Source: Labilibacter marinus (GTDB lineage Bacteria > Bacteroidota > Bacteroidia > Bacteroidales > Marinilabiliaceae). Taken from it: a stretch of 49,486 nucleotides of DNA. A program made the position numbers and the translations under genes. This document shows, one piece after another, positions 8,275 through 15,906 of the stretch. Where the stretch lies: NCBI RefSeq assembly GCF_001659685.2, contig NZ_LXYE02000040.1, forward strand, positions 1-49,486, read 5' to 3'. Numbering within the stretch: the first letter of the stretch is position 1; each line of letters starts with the position of its first letter. The notes beneath the pieces were generated by a model. It saw only the letters and a program-made list of their open reading frames with translations, had not been told where the DNA came from and searched no databases.

Positions 8275-8853
8275 CTAAAACAATAAAAGTTGTTCTGGTT
8301 TTGTATCGCTTGATTCTAGTTGTAGTAGCCTCTTCTTAGCAGGTAGTCCCCCAGCATACCCTACCAATTTTCCATCTGAACCTATAATTCTATGACAAGG
8401 AATAAGAATGGAAATAGCATTTGATCCATTAGCTGAAGCAACTGCTCTTATGGCCTTATCATTACCCAAATCTTTAGAAAGCTTTAAGTAGCTTGATGTT
8501 TTACCATAAGGTATTTTCCTCAGCTGTTCCCAAACTTTTTTCTGAAAATCAGTACCGCAAAATTTTAATGCAATATCAAACTCAGTTCTGTCACCATTAA
8601 AATACTCCTCTAGTTGTACTATTGTAAGATCAATTATTTCTGAGGTTCCTGATTTATATTTGGCACCAATGGAATGTTGAATGCGTTTGTCAACTGCATC
8701 TCTCATTTTACGATATCTCCAATCGCAAAGGCAAAGTTCATTATTGTACGAACCTATAATTAGTTCACCGACCGGGGATTTATATGTGGCAGTTATAATA
8801 TCCAAGTGCCTATTATATTTGCTGTCCTTCAGCCATTGACACGCAATCAGCAA
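8275..8853 (-). CDS. ogt: Methylated-DNA-protein cysteine methyltransferase
   Basis: This suicide enzyme transfers the alkyl group of O6-alkylguanine to its own cysteine. The active-site motif IPCHRI is at 151-156, with C153 as the acceptor, followed by the GYAGG-KK-LL-E pattern. The helix-turn-helix region IPYGKTSSYLKLS lies near 114-126. The annotated ATG at 8853 overlaps the end of dusB by 41 bp; a TTG at 8805, just after the dusB stop, would give a start nearer the domain. Either way it is the last gene of the tlpA-dusB-ogt unit. Confidence 0.88.
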   Translation of the reverse strand: MLIACQWLKDSKYNRHLDIITATYKSPVGELIIGSYNNELCLCDWRYRKMRDAVDKRIQHSIGAKYKSGTSEIIDLTIVQLEEYFNGDRTEFDIALKFCGTDFQKKVWEQLRKIPYGKTSSYLKLSKDLGNDKAIRAVASANGSNAISILIPCHRIIGSDGKLVGYAGGLPAKKRLLQLESSDTKPEQLLLF

Positions 8854-9820
8854 ATTTCTCTTTTATGGCATCCAAACATTCATTAACTTCAATGGCAGTA
8901 TCGGCTCTTAGCATTTTTATTTTCAGCTCTCTGAAGTCTCTTAAGCCTTTAAAAGAGATGGCTAAATGACGGCGCATGTGTAATATGCCTCTTCTTTCGC
9001 CCAGCCAATCAATGCTTTTGCTCAGATGTTCACGGATCATTTCTACATGTTCAGGAATTTTAGGAAGCTCAAGCAATTCACCAGTATCTAAATAATGACG
9101 GATTTCTCGAAAAATCCAAGGGCGACCAATAGAAGGGCGACCAACCATTAAGGCATCCACCCCATACCTATCTAAATATAATTTTGCTTTTTGAGGGCTT
9201 GTTAAATCCCCATTTCCAATGATAGGAATATTCATCCGAGGATTATTCTTCACTTCTCCAATTAAGGTCCAATCTGCATCGCCATTGTACATTTGTGCTC
9301 TGGTTCTGCCATGTATGGTTAAGGCTTTAATGCCTGTATCTTGTAGTTGTTCTGCAACGTCTACTATTATTTTAGATTCATCATTCCAGCCCAATCGTGT
9401 TTTTACGGTAACAGGTAGTTTAACCGCATCCACAATTTTAGAGGTCATTTCAACCATTTTAGGAATATCCCTTAACATACCAGAGCCAGCGCCTTTCATT
9501 GCAATTTTTTTAACGGGGCAACCAAAGTTAATGTCGATTAACTCGGGACCAGCTTGTTCTGCTATTTTAGCAGCCTCCACCATAGCATCGATATCTTTTC
9601 CATATAGCTGAATGCCTACAGGACGCTCCTCCTCAAATATCTTTAATTTGCGCTCTGTTTTTTCAATGCTACGAATTAAGGCATCAGCTGATACAAATTC
9701 AGTATACATTAAATCAGCACCATACTTTTTACACAATAATCTGAATGAAGGATCAGTTACGTCCTCCATAGGAGCCAATAAAAGGGGATGTTTTCTAAGT
9801 TCTAAATTTCCTATCTTCAC
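8813..9820 (-). CDS. dusB: tRNA-dihydrouridine synthase
   Basis: A 335-aa TIM-barrel flavoprotein that reduces uridines in the D-loop of tRNA. Visible landmarks are LLAPMEDVTDPSFR at the N-terminus, DINFGCPVKKI with the active-site cysteine, VTVKTRLGW, LTIHGRTRAQMY, IIGNGDL and ALMVGRPSIGRPWIF for FMN phosphate binding. The start codon is GTG, sharing its first G with the stop codon of the upstream thioredoxin-like gene, so translation is coupled. Confidence 0.92.
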   Translation of the reverse strand: MKIGNLELRKHPLLLAPMEDVTDPSFRLLCKKYGADLMYTEFVSADALIRSIEKTERKLKIFEEERPVGIQLYGKDIDAMVEAAKIAEQAGPELIDINFGCPVKKIAMKGAGSGMLRDIPKMVEMTSKIVDAVKLPVTVKTRLGWNDESKIIVDVAEQLQDTGIKALTIHGRTRAQMYNGDADWTLIGEVKNNPRMNIPIIGNGDLTSPQKAKLYLDRYGVDALMVGRPSIGRPWIFREIRHYLDTGELLELPKIPEHVEMIREHLSKSIDWLGERRGILHMRRHLAISFKGLRDFRELKIKMLRADTAIEVNECLDAIKEKFADCVSMAEGQQI

Positions 9821-10422
9821 TATTCTGCAATTAACTTATCCAATAATTCTTTCGTTTTGTCGCTGTTCCATTTGGCAGCCCCTTTTTTATCTACCACTAA
9901 ATTTCCTTCTTTAGAGATGATATACGTGGCTGGAATGCTTTTGGAATACAGCAAGTCGGGCAATTTATCCATAAATGTATTGGAGGATATGTGATACTTT
10001 TTTTTATCTAAAAAAGCTTGAATTTTGCTAGCCTCATCCGATGTGATTAAAACAAACTCAACCTTATCCTTATATTCTTGATAAAGCTCGTCAATAGCTC
10101 CAAATTCTGCAACACATGGAGGACACCAAGTAGCCCAAAGGTTCAGAAATATTACTTTCCCTTTTAAATCAGCAAAATGCTTTGTATTTTCGCTGATATC
10201 TCTGTATCTCCAATCGTAATCTTCAGCAGTAAGTTGTATGTTATCACTAGTTTCCTTAGCCGAAGTCATAGTATAACGAATAACAAATGAGCTGATGGTT
10301 TTACGGGTTGGCGGATTTATCATGGCAATAAATAAGGCCAAAAATAAAAAGTCGATAATGATACCAGCTTTAGTTTTTCGCGCACTATATTTTTTCCACT
10401 GTGTTTTTAAAAAGTTCTCCAT
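9820..10422 (-). CDS. Membrane-anchored TlpA/ResA-like thioredoxin
   Basis: A 200-aa protein with a single N-terminal membrane helix (about residues 20-36) and a periplasmic thioredoxin fold. The redox motif WCPPC is at 99-103 inside VIFLNLWATWCPPCVAEF, and a cis-Pro is visible in SIPATYII. Such proteins reduce or exchange disulfides of periplasmic substrates, for example during cytochrome c maturation or stress. It overlaps dusB by 1 bp and is the first gene of that operon. Confidence 0.88.
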   Translation of the reverse strand: MENFLKTQWKKYSARKTKAGIIIDFLFLALFIAMINPPTRKTISSFVIRYTMTSAKETSDNIQLTAEDYDWRYRDISENTKHFADLKGKVIFLNLWATWCPPCVAEFGAIDELYQEYKDKVEFVLITSDEASKIQAFLDKKKYHISSNTFMDKLPDLLYSKSIPATYIISKEGNLVVDKKGAAKWNSDKTKELLDKLIAE

Positions 10423-10497
10423 ATTGTTTATGTTCTTCTATCGCAATAATTCTAAAGTGTAAACCATAACGAAGAGGGAATGTTTGGAAAAGGATGA

Positions 10498-11160
10498 CTA
10501 CATTCTTCGAAAAGTAAGCCAGGTAGGCCATTTCATACTTTTGTAGCTTTTACCTGTGGTGCTAGTTACTTCCATCTGTATGCTTTTATATGTATCTAAA
10601 CCCTCTACATTGTTATAGAATTTCTGGGCATCAATATTAAATTTATGACCCGTACCAGGCGTTAAGGTAATCGGGAAATAATTTTCACCACCAATGTTTT
10701 TGATGATAAACTCGCGTTTTTTACTTCCCTTATAAAAAGCCAGTTTAGGATTATTAAAGGAGATGGAAGATTTAGTCTTGTTTATCAAGAATACTTTTAC
10801 AATCAGATTGCCTGTTGATTTTTGCCTGAAATAATCTACTTTAAAAATAACGATTTTTGGAAATAATTTATCTAACCAGCCATACCTCTTAGCTACAAAA
10901 AAACTAAGAATAGCTACCGTCATAATAAGCAGGCTCGTATAATCTGTTTTGGGAGCCCTAGGAACTTGCTCAGGCTCTTGAGTAGAAGGCTCAGGTTCTT
11001 CTAATATGGTAACATCTTGAGTTTGTGGAGCGGTTGTTCTATCGGGAGGTAATGCACCTTTGCTGCATATTTGCATCATCAAAGCAGTTCCTACCAGAAC
11101 ATATATAACTAGCCTGTTTTTTTTAACGAAGGCTAAAAAATCACTTACTTTCTTATTCAT
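10498..11160 (-). CDS. Hypothetical protein with two membrane segments
   Basis: The 220-aa product has a hydrophobic segment near residues 17-34 and a second near 75-92, with a Pro/Glu/Thr-rich linker between them. The C-terminal 120 residues look like a beta-rich domain (KVDYFRQKSTGNLIVKVFLINKT). It overlaps the upstream 131-aa gene by 4 bp (ATGA), so the two are co-translated. I do not recognise a family. The arrangement suggests a cytoplasmic partner (11157-11552) and a membrane protein acting together, but their role is unknown. Confidence 0.65.
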   Translation of the reverse strand: MNKKVSDFLAFVKKNRLVIYVLVGTALMMQICSKGALPPDRTTAPQTQDVTILEEPEPSTQEPEQVPRAPKTDYTSLLIMTVAILSFFVAKRYGWLDKLFPKIVIFKVDYFRQKSTGNLIVKVFLINKTKSSISFNNPKLAFYKGSKKREFIIKNIGGENYFPITLTPGTGHKFNIDAQKFYNNVEGLDTYKSIQMEVTSTTGKSYKSMKWPTWLTFRRM

Positions 11161-11552
11161 TGCTTACGCGGCTCAATTTTTTCAGGAAAAGGCATCAGGC
11201 CTTTGTAGTTGATGTAGAATTCTCCGCCAGTAACAGGCTTGGCCATTTCTTCCTCAGTTTGACCATTGGCGTTGGCAATACCCACGCTAGCATACCAGCA
11301 AGAGGCTTTGTGTTTTGCGGCTAATTCTTTTACTTTTTGAATGACTTCAGGAAGAATAATGCCCATATCAGGATAGAAGGCTGTTTTTACCACTATCATC
11401 TGAAATTGGTCGTCTTTTTTTGCCAATATCTGCGGATTTACATCCAGTTCTTTTCTTACATTCAGAACTTCGTAGCCTTTATCTACCAAATCTTTATACA
11501 CCACCTTAATTCCCAGAAAATGTAATTCTTCCAGGTTCATAACATCCGCCAT
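11157..11552 (-). CDS. Hypothetical 131-aa cytoplasmic protein
   Basis: A small soluble protein with the stretches DLVDKGYEVLNVRKELDVNP and FQMIVVKTAFYPDMG. The D-P...V-V-K layout is reminiscent of PD-(D/E)xK-like folds, but the acidic residue of the ExK motif is Val, so an active nuclease is unlikely. It is co-translated with the membrane protein downstream through a 4-bp overlap. Function unknown. Confidence 0.6.
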   Translation of the reverse strand: MADVMNLEELHFLGIKVVYKDLVDKGYEVLNVRKELDVNPQILAKKDDQFQMIVVKTAFYPDMGIILPEVIQKVKELAAKHKASCWYASVGIANANGQTEEEMAKPVTGGEFYINYKGLMPFPEKIEPRKQ

Positions 11553-11650
11553 TTATTGAAACTTTTATTGTATACAACTGAGTTGCAAAAGTAATGAAAA
11601 AGAATACAGTTTATAGTAGGGCGTAGTTATTTTATATGAATTTAGGATAT

Positions 11651-11696
11651 AAGAAAATGGTACAAAGGTAAAATGGTGCAATGGTGTAACGGTGTT
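11651..11696. repeat. Degenerate GGT-rich microrepeat
   Basis: Short copies of AATGGTRCAA/AATGGTGTAA follow each other between two minus-strand genes (AATGGTAC, AAAGGT, AATGGTGC, AATGGTGT, ACGGTG). It looks like slippage-type sequence with no coding potential. Confidence 0.4.
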
Positions 11697-11740
11697 GGTT
11701 GTGGCGAGGTCTGGGTGAGACTATTGACCTCTCGTGTTGT

Positions 11741-12169
11741 TTATGAATAGCCCGATAGTAAATTATTCAATCTATCTACATATTCATTTAAATCATTATC
11801 GCCAAAAGTTTCTTCAACACGATTAAGAATTAAATCATATTCTTTAGTGTTAATTATTTTTCCTCTTTTTAATACTCTATTGATTTTTTCTAATCTTTTT
11901 TCTTCGTCTAAATCAATACCTATTTCATCCTTTATTTTTTTATTTAGTACAACTCTATCTTCCTTAGATAGTTCTCTGCAAAAACCATTGAATTCAGCCG
12001 TGATTTGATCTAATTCTCTTAGTTTTTTTGCACTAAAATATCCATGAGCCATTCTTCTAAAAGCCTCAAGAGCTACTGAATTAGCGTTGTCATCTTTAAA
12101 AAATGAATAGAAAACATTAAACTTTTTCCACAGTAATTCTAACTGTTCTTCTTTGTTAAGTTTATTCAC
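11741..12169 (-). CDS. Hypothetical protein, helix-rich
   Basis: A 142-aa, charged, apparently all-helical cytoplasmic protein without Cys motifs, signal peptide or membrane segment. It ends LNNLLSGYS. I do not recognise the family. It lies between the degenerate microrepeat and another unknown gene on the same strand, 92 bp away. An imperfect inverted repeat (CGAGGTC 11705-11711 with GACCTCTCG 11727-11735) follows its stop codon and might end transcription. Confidence 0.6.
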   Translation of the reverse strand: MNKLNKEEQLELLWKKFNVFYSFFKDDNANSVALEAFRRMAHGYFSAKKLRELDQITAEFNGFCRELSKEDRVVLNKKIKDEIGIDLDEEKRLEKINRVLKRGKIINTKEYDLILNRVEETFGDNDLNEYVDRLNNLLSGYS

Positions 12170-12261
12170 ATTGATTATATACTAGATCTTTAAAAATTTA
12201 GGTATAAAAATAAACTTAAGGTCTTAATAAATATAAAACAGCTTAAACAATTAATATTTTT

Positions 12262-12990
12262 CTATTGTCCATCCTCTCCAATGGTAAAAACAAAATCTGA
12301 ATTAGGGTATTCCGGAGCAAAGTTAAGCTCAAAAGATTGCTTTATTTTATCTAGTTCAGAAAGAAAGTTTACAGTAGGCTCTCCGCCAAACTTATCTATT
12401 TGTATGATAAATTTAAATTGGCGATTCTTGTGCTTTTGAACATTGTTGGCTGTATCATATATTAATCGTTGAATATCAAAAAGCAATCTATCTTCGTTCA
12501 TGTGACCAATTAAAAATGCAATGCATGGTTTCTTGGTGGTGTTTTCGCTGGTTTCAATGGCGTTGCACGAGCTCTCTTCAAATTCGGGACTTTCTACCGA
12601 ATAGAAAATGTTGTCTTCTAGATTGGAGAATTCTAGCTCCCCTATGGCTTCAAAGGTTTCTTTATTCACTAGTTGAAAATAGACCAATCCCTTGTCGAAG
12701 TATCTACTGTAGCCTTTATAAAGAAAATAATTCAACTCCTTACCGTCTTGCATCATGCTAACAAAGTCAGTCATTACAAAAGCTTCCGATTCGTATTCTT
12801 TAATGGTTTTAGTCACAAATTCATTGGTGAATGCATCCATGTTAATTCCAATTTCTTTACCAAAATTAGAACGAACAAGCATTTCATTTTTGTTGACTAG
12901 TTCTCCTTTATTCTTTATCAGAAATTCCTTATTGCATTTAATCAAAAGGTTTTTTAAAACTACAGCAGCTTCTAAGTAATCCATACGCAT
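12262..12990 (-). CDS. Hypothetical protein, 242 aa
   Basis: A soluble acidic protein; a second Met at residue 3 could be the real start. The C-terminal half (about 152-242) has the pattern KPCIAFLIGHMNEDRLLFDIQ and KFIIQIDKFGGEPTVNFL, suggesting alternating strands and helices. No signal peptide or membrane segment. I do not recognise it. It is divergently oriented from the gpx-ohrR module. Confidence 0.6.
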   Translation of the reverse strand: MRMDYLEAAVVLKNLLIKCNKEFLIKNKGELVNKNEMLVRSNFGKEIGINMDAFTNEFVTKTIKEYESEAFVMTDFVSMMQDGKELNYFLYKGYSRYFDKGLVYFQLVNKETFEAIGELEFSNLEDNIFYSVESPEFEESSCNAIETSENTTKKPCIAFLIGHMNEDRLLFDIQRLIYDTANNVQKHKNRQFKFIIQIDKFGGEPTVNFLSELDKIKQSFELNFAPEYPNSDFVFTIGEDGQ

Positions 12991-13122
12991 AATTGAGTTT
13001 GAACTTCAAAAATATTAAAAAATATGCTTGGGTGAGTTTAAAATTAGGGGTTAAAAAGCTAAAAAAGCATAAAAGCGAACGTAATGGTGTTTGAGTGTTA
13101 TTAAAATTAGGAAGATGAATTT

Positions 13123-13186
13123 AATTTATTTTAAAAACATCGCACGCGATATAAAATAAATTCACTAGGTTTGTGTCGCAAACGAT
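13123..13186 (+). promoter_or_regulatory. Palindromic operator sites over the gpx promoter
   Basis: ATCGCACGCGAT (13139-13150) is a perfect 5-2-5 inverted repeat followed by ATAAA. A second, weaker copy GTCGCAAACGAT (13175-13186), also followed by ATAAA, lies 36 bp further. Between them is a perfect -7 box. An outer inverted repeat AATTTATTTTA (13123-13133) / TAAAATAAATT (13152-13162) brackets the first site. Binding by the OhrR-like regulator encoded at 13830 is the natural inference. A half-like TTCGATTAAAT occurs at 13811-13821 before the regulator gene itself. Confidence 0.6.
13166..13173 (+). promoter_or_regulatory. -7 box of the gpx promoter
   Basis: TAGGTTTG is a perfect match to TAnnTTTG, 39 nt before the gpx ATG. 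The second operator copy starts 2 nt after it and the first ends 15 nt before it, so regulator binding would cover the promoter and start site. Confidence 0.6.
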
Positions 13187-13212
13187 ATAAAGTAATTTAA
13201 AAAGAAATAAGG

Positions 13213-13695
13213 ATGGACAAATTCTATAGTATGGAAGCAAAGTCGCTTCAGAACAAAAATGTTAGTATGAACGACTTCAAAGGAAAAGTTATTCTTGTTG
13301 TTAATACTGCCAGTAAATGTGGTTTAACTCCTCAGTACGAAGGACTGGAAGAGCTATACCAAAAGTATAAGAATAACAACTTTGTTATTTTAGGATTTCC
13401 TTGTAATCAATTTGGCAACCAGGAACCTGGTGACGAAAAATCAATATCAGAAGGTTGCTTGATTAATTATGGTGTTAGCTTTCCTATGTTTTCAAAAGTT
13501 GATGTAAATGGAAAAAATGCACATCCAATATTTAAATACCTAAAATCGGAATTAGGTGGTTTGTTAGGGAGCAGAGTAAAATGGAATTTCACTAAATTTT
13601 TAATTGATGCCAATGGAGTTCCTCAAAAGAGATTTGCACCAACTAAAAAACCTCAGGATATTGAAAAATATGTAATAGAACTAATTAAAGAATAA
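13213..13695 (+). CDS. gpx: Cysteine glutathione-peroxidase family protein (thiol peroxidase)
   Basis: A 160-aa GPx-fold protein that reduces peroxides. The catalytic set is visible: C36 in NTASKCGLTPQY (Cys, not selenocysteine), Q66 in FPCNQFGNQEPG, and W124-N125 in VKWNFTKF. A second Cys (C82) in the family position suggests a thioredoxin-recycled two-Cys mechanism. No signal peptide, so it acts in the cytoplasm. It is followed by an OhrR-like regulator and preceded by palindromic operators, which suggests peroxide-induced expression. Confidence 0.92.
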   Translation: MDKFYSMEAKSLQNKNVSMNDFKGKVILVVNTASKCGLTPQYEGLEELYQKYKNNNFVILGFPCNQFGNQEPGDEKSISEGCLINYGVSFPMFSKVDVNGKNAHPIFKYLKSELGGLLGSRVKWNFTKFLIDANGVPQKRFAPTKKPQDIEKYVIELIKE

Positions 13696-13829
13696 CTTCT
13701 GAGCCCAAAATAGAGAGCTGAAATTTTGAACTTTTGGGTTTAATTTCAAGGGTAAGTACAGTTTTTTTGAGACTCTAAATAAGAGCTTAATTATTTATTT
13801 TAATATTGTGTTCGATTAAATAAACTCTT

Positions 13830-14270
13830 ATGTCATACGATCAACTAAAATTAGAAAACCAGCTGTGTTTTCCGGTTTATGCAGCTTCCCGATTAATTAC
13901 AAGGGAATACCAACCATATTTAGATGAGTTGGGTATTACATATACTCAGTATTTAGTGTTTTTAATTTTATGGGAAAAAGATAAGCTTCCTGTGAATGAT
14001 ATTGCCAAAATGTTAATACTTAATACAAACACTGTTACACCATTACTTAAAAGAATGGAGCAGCAAGGTTTTATAAAACGAGAACGAAGTAAAGAAGATG
14101 AACGAAAAGTTATAGTATGTTTATCGAGTAAGGGAGAAGCGATGAAAGAAAAGGCAGCGGTTATTCCTCAGGCCTTGGCAAATAATTTATTAAAAGAGGA
14201 TGTTAAGGTGGAGGAGCTAATTCACCTTAAAGAAGAATTGGAACGAGTGATAAAAGTTCTTTCTAAATAA
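13830..14270 (+). CDS. ohrR: MarR-family regulator, OhrR type
   Basis: A 146-aa winged-helix repressor. The N-terminus NQLCFPVYAASR carries C13 at the place of the reactive cysteine of one-Cys OhrR proteins, which lose DNA binding when oxidised by organic peroxides. The wHTH (LPVNDIAKMLILNTNTVTPL, then MEQQGFIKRERSKEDERKV with the wing) matches the family. The neighbour is a glutathione peroxidase rather than ohr/osmC. Palindromes at the gpx promoter and a half-site at its own promoter suggest it controls both. Confidence 0.88.
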   Translation: MSYDQLKLENQLCFPVYAASRLITREYQPYLDELGITYTQYLVFLILWEKDKLPVNDIAKMLILNTNTVTPLLKRMEQQGFIKRERSKEDERKVIVCLSSKGEAMKEKAAVIPQALANNLLKEDVKVEELIHLKEELERVIKVLSK

Positions 14271-14285
14271 TTTAAATATGCTGCT

Positions 14286-15524
14286 TTGAAACATTACGCC
14301 ATAGAAAGTCATTTGCTATCCATGAAAGGAAAATGGATACAGTCCTTATTAAAAGGGGAAGGACAAGTTGAAGTATTCAAAGGGAAAAGAGGGCTGCTTT
14401 TTTCCACCATTACTTTGGAGACAATGATTGATGAAGAAGTTCGTCATAATCAGTTTCTATTATCTAATAGTAATGAGCGGAGTATAAGAACTTATAGTAG
14501 CGGTGAGCAACGAAAGGCTTTGTTAAAATATCAGATGAGTCAAAAACCTGATTTTTTAGTATTGGATAACCCTTTCGACTGTTTAGATGTTGAGTCGGTG
14601 GCGACTTTAAAAAATCAATTGATAGACTTGGCTCATATCATCCCAATGGTTCAAATATTTAAACGCCATACCGACATCATGCCTTTTGTAAGTGAGGTTT
14701 TAGTGGTGGACGAAGAAAGTCTTAAGCAAAGTGTTGAATTGAATCAGTTTTTAGAACAAAATTTACACCAGCAAACAGCCTTTTTAAGTGCAGATATTCC
14801 AGCGCCACTAAAGCACTTTAAAGATATTCCTGAAATTTTAATTGAGCTTAAAAAAGTAAGTGTTAATTATGAAGGAAGGTGCATTGTGAAAGATATTACT
14901 TGGAAAATAAAGCGAGGAGAGTTCTGGCATTTGAAAGGTCGAAATGGCTCAGGGAAGACTACTTTGCTAAGCATGATTTACGGAGATAATCCCAAAGCTT
15001 ATGGTGTTGATTTGTTTTTATTCGGTCAGAAAAAAGGAAGTGGAGAGAGCGTTTGGGACTTAAAAGAGAAGATGGGGTATTTTACACCTTCTATGACAGA
15101 GCTTTTTCAGAGTAATCATACGGTAGAACAAATGGTTATTTCTGGATTGGTAGATAGTGTAGGTTTGTATCTTAAACCAACGGATAGGCAAAAGAACCTG
15201 GCTCAACGCTGGCTAAATGTATTGGGATTATTGGATAAAAAGAATGATCGATTTTATCGTTTATCACAGGTGAATCAGCGTTTGATTTTAATTGTAAGAG
15301 CTATGATTAAACATCCTCCTTTGCTAATACTCGATGAACCCTCAACAGGATTGGATGATTACAGTGCCTCTCTGATGGTGCAGTTAATTCAGAAAATTGC
15401 AGAAGAAAGTAATACAGCTATTATTTATGTATCTCACCGAAAGGAAGAAGGATTGGAACCTAAATTTACATATGAATTACAGTCTAGCAAAGAAGGCAGT
15501 TTAGGCGGTATTATGACAGAATAA
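14286..15524 (+). CDS. Double-NBD ABC ATPase (ModF/PhrA-like) with complementary degenerate domains
   Basis: A 412-aa soluble protein with two ABC domains and no membrane segment. NBD1 (about 1-165) has a good signature (YSSGEQRKALL, 70-80) and a Walker B region (DFLVLDNPFDCLD, 89-101), but no Walker A. NBD2 (about 185-400) has Walker A GRNGSGKTT (218-226) and Walker B LLILDEPSTGLDD, while its signature reads RLSQVNQRL (325-333) in place of LSGGQ. In a dimer only one composite site (NBD2 Walker A with NBD1 signature) could hydrolyse ATP. The start is TTG, 15 bp after ohrR. Relatives include E. coli ModF; the function here is unknown. Confidence 0.82.
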   Translation: MKHYAIESHLLSMKGKWIQSLLKGEGQVEVFKGKRGLLFSTITLETMIDEEVRHNQFLLSNSNERSIRTYSSGEQRKALLKYQMSQKPDFLVLDNPFDCLDVESVATLKNQLIDLAHIIPMVQIFKRHTDIMPFVSEVLVVDEESLKQSVELNQFLEQNLHQQTAFLSADIPAPLKHFKDIPEILIELKKVSVNYEGRCIVKDITWKIKRGEFWHLKGRNGSGKTTLLSMIYGDNPKAYGVDLFLFGQKKGSGESVWDLKEKMGYFTPSMTELFQSNHTVEQMVISGLVDSVGLYLKPTDRQKNLAQRWLNVLGLLDKKNDRFYRLSQVNQRLILIVRAMIKHPPLLILDEPSTGLDDYSASLMVQLIQKIAEESNTAIIYVSHRKEEGLEPKFTYELQSSKEGSLGGIMTE

Positions 15525-15538
15525 CACAATATTATTTA

Positions 15539-15764
15539 ATGGAGATACCTTCGAAGCACAATATTTTCATAAATGGACGTTTGGAGTTAGTTCCAAAGCT
15601 CAAGAAAACTAAAAGTCATGCTTTAGATAAACCTCCAAAGCTTCCTAGACAAAAAGAGAAGTGTTAGAGCTGCCTCCGCGACTTCCTTTCTATTATTTAT
15701 ATCAATGGAGTTACCTCCGCGACATCAAGAATAAAAGAATTGATTTTGGAATTATCTCCCAAAG
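15539..15764. repeat. Six-copy 19-nt repeat array with 41-42 bp period
   Basis: Six related 19-mers start at 15539, 15581, 15623, 15664, 15705 and 15746, so the period is 42, 42, 41, 41, 41. A rough consensus is WTGGAGTTACCTCCRMRRC. Several copies contain a small palindrome GGAG-TTAC-CTCC. The intervening 22-23 bp segments are AT-rich and unlike each other. The 41/42 alternation breaks any reading frame, so this is not a protein repeat. It lies between the ABC gene and the typA terminator and accounts for most of this 382-bp gene-free stretch. Confidence 0.7.
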
Positions 15765-15817
15765 GAGTTTTTTGCTAGTATACAGGAATCAATACATAAA
15801 GCGCTGTGCTCACAGCA

Positions 15818-15849
15818 CAAAAAAAGCCGTACCCCAAAAGGATACGGCT
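15818..15849 (-). terminator. Rho-independent terminator after typA
   Basis: On the minus strand AGCCGTATCC, a TTTT loop and GGGGTACGGCT form a stem (outer arms 15825-15831 and 15843-15849) followed by seven U residues. It lies 58 bp beyond the typA stop. Confidence 0.8.
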
Positions 15850-15906
15850 AGAGTTGCTAACTCGAAAAACAGCAAATTAATAAATAACTTCTTGCGTTGT
15901 TATTTA

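Noticed and set aside
15539-15667. Open frame of 42 codons (MEIPSKHNIF...) over the repeat array
   Set aside because: It spans the 42-bp repeats and ends at a TAG when the period changes to 41, so the apparent coding is a by-product of the repeat.
15539-15764. Possible CRISPR array
   Set aside because: Repeats are short and degenerate (19 nt), spacers only 22-23 nt and AT-rich, and no cas gene is present.
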